From Pseudomonas sp. MH9.2 (lineage in GTDB: Bacteria; Pseudomonadota; Gammaproteobacteria; Pseudomonadales; Pseudomonadaceae), in assembly GCF_034353875.1 (NCBI RefSeq), contig NZ_CP133784.1, positions 4,988,501-5,052,500 of the forward strand: a stretch of DNA of 64,000 nucleotides, read 5' to 3'. Below the pieces are notes generated by a model that saw only the letters and a program-made list of their open reading frames with translations, did not search any database and was not told the DNA's origin. Position numbers and translations under genes: made by a program. Position 1 is the stretch's first letter. Every line of letters starts with the position of its first letter. This document shows, piece after piece, positions 43,701 to 52,154 of the stretch.

Positions 43701-45904
43701 AGCGCCGCAAGGCTGTGGAGCATGTACTGCTCTATTTGCATCAGCAGGAAGTGATCATTCTGAACCACGGGATGACTGTGATGCGGCGTGCAATGACGAT
43801 TGAGGTCAATGCGGAGAAGAAAGGTAGTTACCTCAAGGATGATTATTTACGGCTCGACGAACACTATCGCGAAAAATGTATTCAGGTTCACGTCATGCGT
43901 GAGTACGCCGAGCATGGCCTCAAGGAAATGGCACATGCCTTGCGCCTAGTGTTCGACTATTTTAGCCAATCCAAGAGGGACTTCATCCAGACCCACTTCC
44001 CGGGGCGCGAAGATGTCCTGAAACTCGCAACGAGCGAAGACTCCTGGAAGTCTATCGTGCATGCGCTAAGCGCCAGCCAAAGGCTAGTGGTGGCCGACAA
44101 TGACGATCAAAACCGCCTGGTGCTCGCGGGGCCTGGTTCTGGCAAGACGCGGGTCATCGTTCACAGGATCGCCTACCTGTTGCGTGTAAGGCGCGTACCG
44201 GCCAGTAGCATCATCGCTCTGGCCTTCAATCGCCACGCAGCCACCGAAATCCGACGACGCCTGCTCACTTTGGTTGGCGCGGATGCCTATGGCGTCAGTG
44301 TCATGACCTATCACGGGATGTCCATGCGGCTGACTGGGACTCGATTCGAACGCGGAGAAGTCGTCGATGAGGAAAAGCTCAAGCTAGTAATCGAGAGTGC
44401 CGTGAGGTTGTTGGAAGAGGGCGGGAAGGGTGATGGTGATGATGACCTGTGCGAACAACTGCTGCGAGGTTACCGCTACATCATGGTCGACGAGTACCAG
44501 GACATCGACGAGATGCAGTATCGCCTTGTCAGTGCGTTGTCTGGTCGCAATGCAGAGGAAGACGGGCAGCTCTGCATTCTCGCAGTCGGAGATGACGACC
44601 AGAATATCTACGATTTTCGCGACACCAATGATCGCTATATCGAAAAATTTTGTGAGGAATATGGCGCTCGAATTAGCTATCTGGTCGAGAACTATCGTTC
44701 CAGCTTGAACATCATCAATGCCTCAAACAGCGTGATAGGCGTTAACCCCGACCGACTTAAACTCGAGCACCCCATCCGAATCGACAAGGCACGAGTCGAG
44801 TTACCAACTGGCGGTCATTGGGAGGTTCGAGACCCTCAGCGTCAGGGACGAGTGCTTCGGATACAATTTCCAAGCAGTGATCGGAAGATGGGTAATCTCC
44901 AGGCCCAAGCGGTCGCGCAAGAGATGCGGCGCCTGATTAATCTGGAAGATGAGCCTGGATGGAATAACTGTGCGGTGCTCGCAAGAAACCATGCCTACCT
45001 CAAGCCTCTGCGAGCGTGGTGCGAGCTAAACGACGTCCCTTATTTTCTGGCCGCTGACAAGGAGACGGGATTGCAAGTTATGCGTCAGCGAGGGTTCGTC
45101 AGGGTTGTGAATGCCCTGCGTATCTGTGAATTACCGCTAACCCCCAGCAGTGCTCTGCACATGCTAACGCCTCATTTGATGGATGAGCATTGGGCTATTT
45201 TCTTTGATACAGCGTTCATGCACCTCACCGTGGAGGTTGGGGATTGTCAGCTATCTGGACGTGCCGTCGTTGACTGGCTCTACGAGTATGCCCGGGAGCT
45301 TCGTCATCAACCCCGAAAAGGGCTTTATCTCGGCACCGTCCATTCGGCTAAGGGCCTGGAGTTCCGCCATGTGGGTCTCCTCGACAGCGGTTGGTTGGAC
45401 AGCCCGCAAAAAATTAACGATGAACGTCGGCTGTATTACGTCGGAATGACCCGGGCTGAAGAAACATTGACCCTCTGCGAATTTTCCTCTGGCAACCCCT
45501 TCAGCCGTCAGGTTTCGGGGGCCGTCTTGAAAAGCAATTTTGTAGGTGAACACGATGCTCGACTTGATAAGGGTTACAAGCAGCTCTCGCTCAAAGAGAT
45601 AGACCTGAGTTATGCCGGCCGCGAACATCCTGATTCCGGTATCCATGCCGCGATTGCCGATTTGAGGCCAAACGATCCTCTGTTCCTGAAACCCGATCAT
45701 GAACGTTTCCTGATCCTGGACGGACAGGGCAGGGAGGTGGGCCGTACCTCCAAGGCGTTCACGCCAGGTATCGACATTGAGCAATGCCAGGTGGCCGGGA
45801 TTCTCGTGCGATACACGGAAGATAATGGAGAAGAATACCGGGCAGGCATGAAAGTCGATACTTGGGAGGTCGTGGTGCCAAGGATAAGCGGTAGATCGCT
45901 CTGA
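40781..45904 (+). CDS. DnaQ-like exonuclease / RecQ helicase / UvrD helicase fusion protein
   Basis: Very large protein of 1707 residues. Residues 1-170 resemble a DEDDh 3'-5' exonuclease (LIFDLEAVP, LGHNVIDHDLPLL, DCHSTLTLF). Residues 300-700 form a RecQ helicase: ATGGGKSLCYQLPAL near 322, FDEAHCLSKWGNDFRPDY near 426, NAFGMGVDKSDIRLVVH and the QEAGRAGRD motif. Residues 1090-1660 form a UvrD/PcrA-type helicase: AGPGSGKTRVIVHR near 1116, VDEYQDIDEMQYRL near 1235, VGDDDQNIYDFRDT and TVHSAKGLEFRHVGL near 1517. Both helicase cores look intact. The ATG at 40781 has AAGGA upstream; a TTG 19 codons earlier is less likely. It is one gene with 3'-5' trimming and two motor domains. Such fusions occur in genomic islands, where a defence or repair role is supposed. 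Function here is inferred from domains only. Confidence 0.8.
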   Translation: MDSSPPLKALIFDLEAVPPTDNQAARIIKLGALRPDTGETLELNTSRNLVDALAQLDQLSEGATWVLGHNVIDHDLPLLKTNAPGLALHDLGVIDTLRLSPLAFPRNPYHRLIKDYKLIRESLNSPLADCHSTLTLFQDQKAAFAQLWTADPKELRCYQSLVAPSGSDLEAVFFDATQLPPLARNELSIAIQDLLRESDPMYERDLKVCRTRLTKLLDHDLSDSEMHWPVAYALAWLRVSGGNSVLAPWVRYQFPAVTQLIAELRDVPCGNSDCQYCNTTHNPRSELKRYFGFPDFRYEKDGESLQYEVVLAGMRGENVLAILATGGGKSLCYQLPALNRYHRNGSLTVIVSPLQSLMKDQVDGLLERNVQCAASLNGMLTMPERANVLEKIQMGDVGILLVSPEQFRNKAFRSAIKQRQIGAWIFDEAHCLSKWGNDFRPDYLYASRFIREYHSGQPYAPIGCFTATAKPDVLADIRAHFKDGLGITFQEFLGSHERNNLSFSVLPCTRAEKWPRVHHLLDDNLGSREGGAVIFVSSRKSAEELSEFLVGQSWPCKHFHAGLAPNEKADIQDDVKSGKLRVIVATNAFGMGVDKSDIRLVVHADIPGSLENYLQEAGRAGRDQDDAQCVLLYDPQDIETQFGLSERSKLSLRDIQQILRKLRFESSKRKGGELVITAGEILMDASVETSFAAEDRDAETKVTTAVAWLERSEYLKREENQTRIFPARPGLTAQEAEQRLVKANLPDRRLAEFKAILTFIYEAGADERINTDQLIALTAQSHEEVAGILKQMEQMGLLINDSQLTLYVRHGIAGSSMQRLGQTLSLEKALFELLPELAPDAEQGGWQDLNLTPLTTGLRIATGQKDLLPLHVLKLLRSLAQDRDGESQQRSSFELQPINRDYLKIHISGGYTWAKIEAFGKKRRVIASKIMDFLIDRLAPGARSKDLLIETTFGQLVGVIEGDLELSQLIPTPQRRKAVEHVLLYLHQQEVIILNHGMTVMRRAMTIEVNAEKKGSYLKDDYLRLDEHYREKCIQVHVMREYAEHGLKEMAHALRLVFDYFSQSKRDFIQTHFPGREDVLKLATSEDSWKSIVHALSASQRLVVADNDDQNRLVLAGPGSGKTRVIVHRIAYLLRVRRVPASSIIALAFNRHAATEIRRRLLTLVGADAYGVSVMTYHGMSMRLTGTRFERGEVVDEEKLKLVIESAVRLLEEGGKGDGDDDLCEQLLRGYRYIMVDEYQDIDEMQYRLVSALSGRNAEEDGQLCILAVGDDDQNIYDFRDTNDRYIEKFCEEYGARISYLVENYRSSLNIINASNSVIGVNPDRLKLEHPIRIDKARVELPTGGHWEVRDPQRQGRVLRIQFPSSDRKMGNLQAQAVAQEMRRLINLEDEPGWNNCAVLARNHAYLKPLRAWCELNDVPYFLAADKETGLQVMRQRGFVRVVNALRICELPLTPSSALHMLTPHLMDEHWAIFFDTAFMHLTVEVGDCQLSGRAVVDWLYEYARELRHQPRKGLYLGTVHSAKGLEFRHVGLLDSGWLDSPQKINDERRLYYVGMTRAEETLTLCEFSSGNPFSRQVSGAVLKSNFVGEHDARLDKGYKQLSLKEIDLSYAGREHPDSGIHAAIADLRPNDPLFLKPDHERFLILDGQGREVGRTSKAFTPGIDIEQCQVAGILVRYTEDNGEEYRAGMKVDTWEVVVPRISGRSL

Positions 45905-45962
45905 TCTCCAGATGCTGGGCATGGCCTAATGGTTTGGTGATTATTTGAAGAACACCCCGTTC

Positions 45963-45983
45963 GAAATGTCCGCAGGACATTTC
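45963..45983. other. Palindrome at the rulB junction, candidate attachment site
   Basis: GAAATGTCC-GCA-GGACATTTC is a perfect inverted repeat with 9-bp arms. It lies between the helicase stop codon and the point where rulB sequence begins (CCGACTGACGACGTTCG). Arms of this size with a short spacer are typical crossover sites of tyrosine recombinases. rulB is a documented integration site for island-type elements in Pseudomonas. Confidence 0.5.
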
Positions 45984-46312
45984 CGACTGACGACGTTCGT
46001 TTGATGACAAAGGCAGCGGTGGAAGCGGTAGACCGAGTTTTCAGGCCCGGTTTCAAATACAGTAAGGCCGAGGTGCTCCTGCTTAACCTTTGCCAAAAAG
46101 GCGAATACACGGATGACCTTTTTTCGATCTCCCAGCCCGAAGCGACCGAGAAAGTGATGGGCGTGTTGGACGCAATAAATGGGAGGTGGGGTAGGGGGAC
46201 GATGCGCTTGGCGAGCGTGCCTGTGGATCCGGACTGGGGTATGCGGCGGGAGATGATGAGTCAGAGTTTTACGACGCGGGTTGATCAGCTTTGGACGGTT
46301 TACTGCAAGTGA
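45984..46312 (+). pseudogene. rulB: rulB/umuC 3' end (DNA polymerase V subunit, C-terminal part)
   Basis: The frame reads TDDVRLMTKAAVEAVDRVFR, then PGFKYSKAEVLLLNLCQKGE, RWGRGTMRLASVPVDPDWGM and ends DQLWTVYCK-stop. It is the last 108 codons or so of a RulB/UmuC error-prone polymerase, intact to the stop but lacking the catalytic N-terminal part. The break occurs at the codons for PYP|TDDVRL, the same area where the other remnant at 2570-2812 is continuous. Confidence 0.85.
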
Positions 46313-46540
46313 GGCGACCTTCGCCATCGGCAGAGCGCCGCCGACGATGAAGAGGGATAGTCTGAATTATTCCAAATTAAGGCCCAGCGATAATTATTGC
46401 TGAGCCATGATTTTTTGGCCCGCATGGATGGTGTTAGAGGAGAACTCAAAATTACATCCTGACGAGCGCTGCCGCAGACGGCCAACAACAGGTCAGGCCT
46501 AGGCGCTTTACCCAACACACTGCGAGCAGTCAAAACGGGT

Positions 46541-46723
46541 TTACACCAGCGTGCGAGACAGAAGGGTATTTGCCGTTGCACTTGTAGGGTAACCGTCGAT
46601 GCCTACTGCACTTGCGTTGTAGGTAACGTCAGCGCGGACGAACTGCCTGAGACGTCTCCAGTCCTGATGGTTCAGGCAGTCGATATAGCCCTGGTAGATT
46701 TCGACCAGCTCCTTTCTTGTCAT
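46541..46723 (-). pseudogene. Ester cyclase/SnoaL-like protein, N-terminal fragment
   Basis: Frame of 60 residues: MTRKELVEIYQGYIDCLNHQ then DWRRLRQFVRADVTYNASAV, matching the start of SnoaL-like ester cyclases. It loses similarity after GIDGYP and stops about 80 residues short. An AAAGGAG site precedes the start. Probably a truncated gene. Confidence 0.55.
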
Positions 46724-46771
46724 AGGTTTCTCTCCATACGTGGGTTTGAAGTAGCCTATCGGAATTCATCA

Positions 46772-47212
46772 TCAGCGGTTATTGCGCAAGATGGAAAAAT
46801 TCAATGCCGCAGCTAAACAAAGCCACGCAAGGTAAGGAAATAGAATCAAGCCAGTGATCACGTCAAGCTGCATTGCCATCACCACCATTGCAGCGGCCAC
46901 AAGCCAGAGTAATGTCAGGATCAACATGCTGGCGAAGATTTGGTGCGCGCCGAAGAACACCGGTGTCCACAGCGTATTAAGCGCAATCTGCGCCGCCCAT
47001 AAAGCCAGCACCACCTGACTTCCAGGTATCAAAGTTAACCGGTATCCGGCCCAAGCGAGCAACAGATAGATAATCGACCAGGCGACGGGAAACAGCCATT
47101 TGGGTGGCGTGAAGCTCGGTTTAGCGAGAGATTCATACCACTGGCCAGGTTTGAAAAGAATGCCTGTGCTCGCCGCAGCACCACATGCTAGTAGAAATAT
47201 AAGAAAGGTCAT
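46772..47212 (-). CDS. TspO/MBR-family membrane protein
   Basis: Protein of 146 residues with five hydrophobic helices. KPSFTPPKWLFPVAWSIIYL and ALNTLWTPVFFGAHQ are family signatures. TspO proteins bind tetrapyrroles and affect stress responses in the membrane. The start at 47212 (MTFLIFLLACG) has AAGGACAAGTG upstream; a longer frame adds 13 residues. It is a single gene. Confidence 0.85.
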   Translation of the reverse strand: MTFLIFLLACGAAASTGILFKPGQWYESLAKPSFTPPKWLFPVAWSIIYLLLAWAGYRLTLIPGSQVVLALWAAQIALNTLWTPVFFGAHQIFASMLILTLLWLVAAAMVVMAMQLDVITGLILFPYLAWLCLAAALNFSILRNNR

Positions 47213-47329
47213 CACTTGTCCTTGGCTGAGGTCAGCTATCTGAGGATGCAAATCCTTGTCGGCAGTATCAAAGAGAAGATGCCTGATGAAGCGGAAAGTT
47301 TAAATGGATGGATGACATTTTCGGGTCAC

Positions 47330-47550
47330 CGAAAGTGAGCCCGTCGATGAAGCGAAAAATTTACATAGACTGTCTTGCTGATACCGAGCAGTCGATCCTT
47401 ACCACCAGAGTTGTGTTGCCTCGGTGTCAGTCCCAGCGAGGCGGCAAAATGTCGGCCATTGGCAAACTGACGGGCATCACCGAGAGCGACGATGAGCGCG
47501 GTGGTGTTGGCGCCGACGCAGATTGCTCCAGTTGCCGAGATGTCACTGGC
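47330..47550 (-). pseudogene. IS110-family transposase fragment
   Basis: The minus-strand frame reads CVGANTTALIVALGDARQFA, then NGRHFAASLGLTPRQHNSGG, part of the second conserved domain of IS110 transposases. Both ends are lost. Confidence 0.7.
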
Positions 47551-47652
47551 CCAGTCTGTTCTTCGCGAACCATTGCCGTTGCTGAATGTGTGTAGATTTG
47601 GAGGTGGGTTAGTCTTGCTTCAGCACTTGGGTCAATTCGGCGTCGACGTCAA
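47498..47652 (-). repeat. About 150-bp inverted-repeat unit, right copy
   Basis: Reverse complement of the unit at 40020-40172, with the same order of conserved blocks (TGTTGACGTCGACGCCGAA, then CCCACCTCCAA, GGCAATGGTTCGC, GTGACATCTCGGC, GTCGGCGCCAACA). Its ends are imperfect inverted repeats. It overlaps the IS110 fragment. Confidence 0.5.
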
Positions 47653-47696
47653 CAACATTATCACTCTCCTAGGCCCGTCGAGACTCATATTATTTA

Positions 47697-47927
47697 TCAG
47701 TCTCTGCGTACGCTATGTGGCGCGGCCGGGCCTGTAATACTTATAAAACGAGATCCAGCCTTTCGCACTAACTGGCGCCACTCGCCATCGCTGATAAGCC
47801 CCTCTATTTCCATCTTGTCTGCAACCTTTAACAGCTCGTGGTACTGCTGCTCAGCGTTCATCCAAGTTGCTGGGTGCTCAAGGATCCTACCCCACGAGGC
47901 CAGCGCCCGCGTTCTTAGCTCACCCAT
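47697..47927 (-). CDS. Small hypothetical protein
   Basis: Protein of 76 residues beginning MGELRTRALASWGRILEHPA and ending GPAAPHSVRRD. Mostly helical, no membrane segment, no family recognised. The amino-acid composition looks coding, but there is no strong ribosome site. Confidence 0.4.
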   Translation of the reverse strand: MGELRTRALASWGRILEHPATWMNAEQQYHELLKVADKMEIEGLISDGEWRQLVRKAGSRFISITGPAAPHSVRRD

Positions 47928-48109
47928 ACAACATCAACCCCTTGAAGCGTGATATCAGATAGCCACTACACATAAAAAGTCCAGACATCTCTTCACTCTT
48001 CGCTACGTAACCGTCCGCCCAACACACGTTCCCGACCCCAACACTTAGGGCAATGATTCCAAATCAATCCAAAGCGGACACCTGAAATGCCCATACCGGC
48101 ACAGTCGCA

Positions 48110-49087
48110 TTAGTTTTGGCTAGGGTCAGTTATCCCACCATGCGTCTCGAAGCGTGTTTGCCTGCGATAAAAGGCGTGAATTGCCCACACCACCCCTACA
48201 AATAGCAACCCTGTCCCAAGCGCCTCCATAGGAGAGGGCCAGCGTTGGTTGATGAGCAGGCCCATCGTAGTTGCATAAATGGTTTCGCTGGCGATCAATT
48301 GCCCGCTTAGAGCCAGAGGTAGGCGCCGAGTCGCGATTGACCATGCCCAGGCACCTGCAAGGGTGGCCCCTAACCCCTGAATTAACCCACAGATTATTAG
48401 CGCCTGAGTGCCTGCTAACCCGCTTGGATGGCTAGCGAAGTGGGACAGTTTCAAGTACAGCCCAACTGGGATGAAGGCCAGCATTTCGACGCTGCACATG
48501 AAGATCAGCATGGCTGACCACAACATGGGAGATATGCTTGGGCGTTGAGCCAAAGCACTTTCATTTAACAATCCAAAACCAGTCCAAAATCCAATTGCCA
48601 TTAACGATGCGAGCAGCCCAAGCAGTATCGAACCGGTCGGGAGCACCACCGTTGCGCTGCTAAAATCAAACACGCTCAGGTTGACCAAACTTATGCCCAA
48701 TGCCGCCATCAGCAGTGGCCCGGCAATGGCGCGCCAGGGCACGCTGGAGCTTCGCATGTTGCCGGTAATCGCGAGCACGATCGGTACTGACCCCATCATC
48801 ACCGGAGGGATCACCGGCCCAGCAGCCAAGACCGCAGTGGTAATCAGAAAGAAGTAACCGATGTATCCCAAGAAGCCCAGCAGTGCGGCGCAGGCCCAGT
48901 CACTCAGTCGCAATTTCCGCACTTCGCTACGGTAAACAAACAGCACTAGCAGGCTACCTAAACCGGCAAAGGCATAGCTCACCACAGCCAGATCAAAAAG
49001 GCTGTAATCGCCGACCAGCCCAGGAAAGATGTAGAGCAGCGACCAGGAAAAAGTGGCGGCAATGGCCGCTAATAAGCCTAGGGTCAT
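48110..49087 (-). CDS. EamA/DMT-family transporter
   Basis: Membrane protein of 325 residues with ten helices in two EamA repeats (MTLGLLAAIAATFSWSLLYI at the start; ALIICGLIQGLGATLAGAWA in the second half). DMT proteins export metabolites or drugs. The start at 49087 has CAGGAGCAGAGCGT upstream and overlaps the TetR stop by ATGA, so the pair is an operon. The regulator probably controls this exporter. Substrate unknown. Confidence 0.85.
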   Translation of the reverse strand: MTLGLLAAIAATFSWSLLYIFPGLVGDYSLFDLAVVSYAFAGLGSLLVLFVYRSEVRKLRLSDWACAALLGFLGYIGYFFLITTAVLAAGPVIPPVMMGSVPIVLAITGNMRSSSVPWRAIAGPLLMAALGISLVNLSVFDFSSATVVLPTGSILLGLLASLMAIGFWTGFGLLNESALAQRPSISPMLWSAMLIFMCSVEMLAFIPVGLYLKLSHFASHPSGLAGTQALIICGLIQGLGATLAGAWAWSIATRRLPLALSGQLIASETIYATTMGLLINQRWPSPMEALGTGLLFVGVVWAIHAFYRRQTRFETHGGITDPSQN

Positions 49088-49674
49088 ACGCTCTGCTCCT
49101 GCTGGCCCTGCTTCCGGATCCAGCAATGAGCTACGTGCCGGGCAGTGTCGAATACCCGCACGTCCTGGCCCATGGCGCCGCTGACAAAACTGCCCTCCAG
49201 CAAGATAAACAGCCCCTCAGCAACTACGTCAGGGTCGCTTATACCGGCGCTCATGGCCAATGCAGTAAGATTTTCGCGTATCCCTTGCTTATGCCTGCTC
49301 ACTGCCAAATGCACAGGGTGGCTAAACTGGGGAAATTCAGCCGCGCTGTTGACGAATAAGCACCCGCGCCCGCTATCTTGCAAAAGAAAGCGTTGATACA
49401 AATCGAAAAACGCGAGCATGCCACTGACCGGGTCAGGATGCCCTGCCAAAGTGCGCGCTACCTCTTCACGCCAGCGTCGGTCACGCTCCTCAAGGCAAGC
49501 GACTATCAGCGCATCCTTGGAGGGGAAATGGCTGTATAGCGTCATTTTGGTAACACCCGCCATCGCGGCGATGGCCATCACACCAGTAATGTATATACCT
49601 TGTGACAGAAACAGCTTCAGCGCTGAGTCAATCAAGCGCTCACGGGTATTGTCCAATTTAAGGCACTCCGGCAT
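49084..49674 (-). CDS. TetR-family repressor
   Basis: Repressor of 196 residues: TRERLIDSALKLFLSQGIYI then TGVMAIAAMAGVTKMTLYSH form the DNA-binding head, followed by a helical ligand domain (about 60-190). It is translationally coupled to the EamA transporter and precedes it, so it probably autoregulates the operon. Inducer unknown. Confidence 0.88.
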   Translation of the reverse strand: MPECLKLDNTRERLIDSALKLFLSQGIYITGVMAIAAMAGVTKMTLYSHFPSKDALIVACLEERDRRWREEVARTLAGHPDPVSGMLAFFDLYQRFLLQDSGRGCLFVNSAAEFPQFSHPVHLAVSRHKQGIRENLTALAMSAGISDPDVVAEGLFILLEGSFVSGAMGQDVRVFDTARHVAHCWIRKQGQQEQSV

Positions 49675-49835
49675 AAGGGACGGAGTTGACTATACTGACC
49701 GGTAAGATTTGGGTGCGTCCAATTACGACCTGAATCATGGCCGCTACGACACAGACCGCAGCAGGCCAACGCAGCAGTAAATCTTAGGATTTGGCCAATC
49801 AGGAAGTTCGCTACGCTAGCTAGGCGCCCCCTGCA

Positions 49836-50064
49836 TCAGCTTGGATAAACGGACGCCCATTTATGCGGCAGCAGCTCGGTAATTTCATTCGCCCGCTGCG
49901 TCGGCAGTCGCGTGAGAACATTCTTCAGGTAGGCATATGGATCATGTCCATTAAGTCGCGCCGACTGGATCAAACTCATGATCGCAGCCGCCCGTTTTCT
50001 GATGCGTAGCGATCCGGCAAACAACAAATTCGAACGCCCAAGGGCCCACGGCCGGATCTGGTTG
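49836..50064 (-). pseudogene. IS66 transposase (tnpC) C-terminal fragment
   Basis: About 75 codons, NQIRPWALGRSNLLFAGSLR through RLPTQRANEITELLPHKW, matching the TnpC C-terminus of the first IS66 element. It is cut at the same codon as the fragment at 27348, again at a group II intron end. Confidence 0.85.
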
Positions 50065-50178
50065 TCGGGTAGTCAGACGCGGTCACCCGCATCCAACCCC
50101 CTAAGAACCGTGCATGCGAGTTTCCCTGCACACGGCTCAAGCCTCTGCGAAGGCGCTGTTAATAGAGGGCCTTACGCG
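50065..50178 (-). mobile_element. Group II intron 3'-end remnant with domain V
   Basis: On the minus strand GAGCCGTGTGCAGGGAAACT and following bases (50105-50138, 34 nt) form a classic domain V hairpin, then a domain VI-like helix (GGATGCGGGTGACCGCGTC) and the 3' end ...CTACCCGAC joined to the tnpC codons. The intron ORF and the 5' domains are absent. The same 3' end occurs at 27295-27347. Confidence 0.7.
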
Positions 50179-50209
50179 GCCTCAAGGTAAGCCTCCAGCC
50201 CAGCCACCT

Positions 50210-51751
50210 TTACGCGGTGGCTGTTCTCAAAGGCAGCAGCTCATCCAGCCGGCTATTCGGCCAGGTCGGCAACTTCTCCAACGTATCTTTCAACCACGCA
50301 CTCGGCTCGATACCGTTCAATTTGGCTGTCGCCAGCAAACTCTGGATCGCCGCCGCCCGCCGACCCGCGCGCTCTGACCCGGTAAACAACCAATTCTTCT
50401 TACCGACAGCGATCGGCCGAATGACGTTCTCGACGGGATTATTATCAATGGGCAAGTCACCGCTCAGCGCGTAGCGCGACAGCGCTGGCCAGCGCTTGAG
50501 GCTGTAATCCATGGCTTTGGCCAGGCTGCCACCATTGGCCACGCCTTGACGAGTCGATTGCAACCAGTCGTGCAGCGATTGCAACTTGGGGTCTGCTTCT
50601 TGAGCGCGCAGTTGTTGCCGCTGTTCTGTGTCGAGTTTGCTGCCGCGCCCTTCGATCTCGTAAAGCTCGGCGATCCTTCGCAGTGCCTCAGCGGCCACTG
50701 GGCTCTGATTGGCCGCATGCAGTTCGAAGAACTTGCGCCGTGCGTGGGCCATGCAGCCGACTTCGGTAACCCCCAAGCCAAACAACGCCTTGTAACCGGC
50801 ATAGTCGTCGACCACCAGATGACCTTTCCAGCCATCCAGAAACGCGCGCGCATGCGCACCGCTGCGCCCGGTTTGATAGTCGAACACGGCGAGGCCCGGC
50901 CCTTCATCCAGGTCGTTGCTGCGGTAGGCCCACAGATAGGCCCGTTTGGTTTTCCCCTTGCCCGGATCAAGCTGCTGCACCGGTGTTTCGTCGGCATGCA
51001 GAATCAAACGCTGGCGCAACAGTTCGGCCAGTCGATCCGCCAGCGGTTGCAGGGCAAAACCATAGCGGCCAATCCACTCCGATAAGGTCGAACGCGCCAG
51101 AATGACGCCGTCACGACTGGCAATCTGTTCAAGCCGATACAGCGGCAAATGATCGAGATACTTGCTGATCAAGATCCAGGCAATCAAACCGGGGGCTGCC
51201 ATACCACCGTCGATGACAGCCGGTGCAACGTCGGCGGAGACAATCCTTTCGCAAGGACGGCAGGCGTACTTGCTGCGAATATGGCGGTGGACGAAGAACT
51301 TCGCGGGTTCGACATCGAGCTGCTCGGTGATGTCCTCACCGATTTTCACCAAGGCACCACCACACTGGCCGCACACGCAGACTTCGGGTTCGTGATGATG
51401 TTCGATGCGCGGCAGATGTTCCGGCAGCGCCTGACGCCCGGCTCGCGGACGCTGAACCCGCAGTTCAGGCACTTGCACCTCGACTTCAGCCTCGATGGCG
51501 GCGCAGTCGGCGTCCATGGTTTCGTGAAACAGATCGCGCTGCTCGGGCGACAGGGCTTCGTTCTTGACGCCGAAACGGATGCGCTTGTATTGAGCGAGTT
51601 CGAAGGTCAGCGCCTGGATTTTCAGAGCGTCAAGCTCAACTTTGGCGCGCAACCTCTTCGCTTCTGCCTGGAGCGGCAAAAGCTCGGCGACGAGCTGTTC
51701 CCGCAGTGCGGGATCGAGGTTCAGGGCGGTGAGTTTGTCAGAAAAAGGCAT
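50210..51751 (-). CDS. tnpC: IS66 transposase TnpC
   Basis: Transposase of 513 residues: N-terminal coiled coil (LRAKVELDALKIQALTFELA), zinc-binding segment (CVCGQCGGALVKIGEDIT; CRPCERIV), and DDE residues in LHADETPVQQLD, VVDDYAGYKALF and PVENVIRPIAVGKKNW. Intact. It ends inside the IS right after the stop at 50210. Confidence 0.92.
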   Translation of the reverse strand: MPFSDKLTALNLDPALREQLVAELLPLQAEAKRLRAKVELDALKIQALTFELAQYKRIRFGVKNEALSPEQRDLFHETMDADCAAIEAEVEVQVPELRVQRPRAGRQALPEHLPRIEHHHEPEVCVCGQCGGALVKIGEDITEQLDVEPAKFFVHRHIRSKYACRPCERIVSADVAPAVIDGGMAAPGLIAWILISKYLDHLPLYRLEQIASRDGVILARSTLSEWIGRYGFALQPLADRLAELLRQRLILHADETPVQQLDPGKGKTKRAYLWAYRSNDLDEGPGLAVFDYQTGRSGAHARAFLDGWKGHLVVDDYAGYKALFGLGVTEVGCMAHARRKFFELHAANQSPVAAEALRRIAELYEIEGRGSKLDTEQRQQLRAQEADPKLQSLHDWLQSTRQGVANGGSLAKAMDYSLKRWPALSRYALSGDLPIDNNPVENVIRPIAVGKKNWLFTGSERAGRRAAAIQSLLATAKLNGIEPSAWLKDTLEKLPTWPNSRLDELLPLRTATA

Positions 51752-51815
51752 GGGCGGATTTTACTGGAAACACCCCCGTCATGCCTGAGATCGAGCGGTT
51801 CTAACGCGTTTTTTT

Positions 51816-52154
51816 TTACACCTGCCACTGGTGGATCGGACGCGCTTCCAGGCGCTGCCAGTCCACTCCTGTGATCAGCCATTGCCACTGGGCCTGGGTC
51901 AGCGTGAAGGTTTTGTCACCCTTGCTCGGCCAAACGAAAGACCCTTGATGCAAGCGCCGCTGGCTCAGCCAGACGCCAGTGCCATCCCATTGTAAAAGCT
52001 TGAGCCGAGTGCCTCGGCGGTTGCGAAACGCATAGGCCGTGCCGTCACATGGCGAGCGCCCCAGCGTTTGTTGAAGGCGTGATGAAAGGCCATCTATACC
52101 CAGACGCATGTCCATGGGATCGAGCACCAGCCAGACTTGATCAGGCAACACCAT
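51816..52154 (-). CDS. tnpB: IS66 accessory protein TnpB
   Basis: Protein of 112 residues of the IS66 Orf2 family: PDQVWLVLDPMDMRLGIDGL, then AYAFRNRRGTRLKLLQWDG and GVWLSQRRLHQGSFVWPS. The start at 52154 overlaps the tnpA stop codon. Confidence 0.9.
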   Translation of the reverse strand: MVLPDQVWLVLDPMDMRLGIDGLSSRLQQTLGRSPCDGTAYAFRNRRGTRLKLLQWDGTGVWLSQRRLHQGSFVWPSKGDKTFTLTQAQWQWLITGVDWQRLEARPIHQWQV

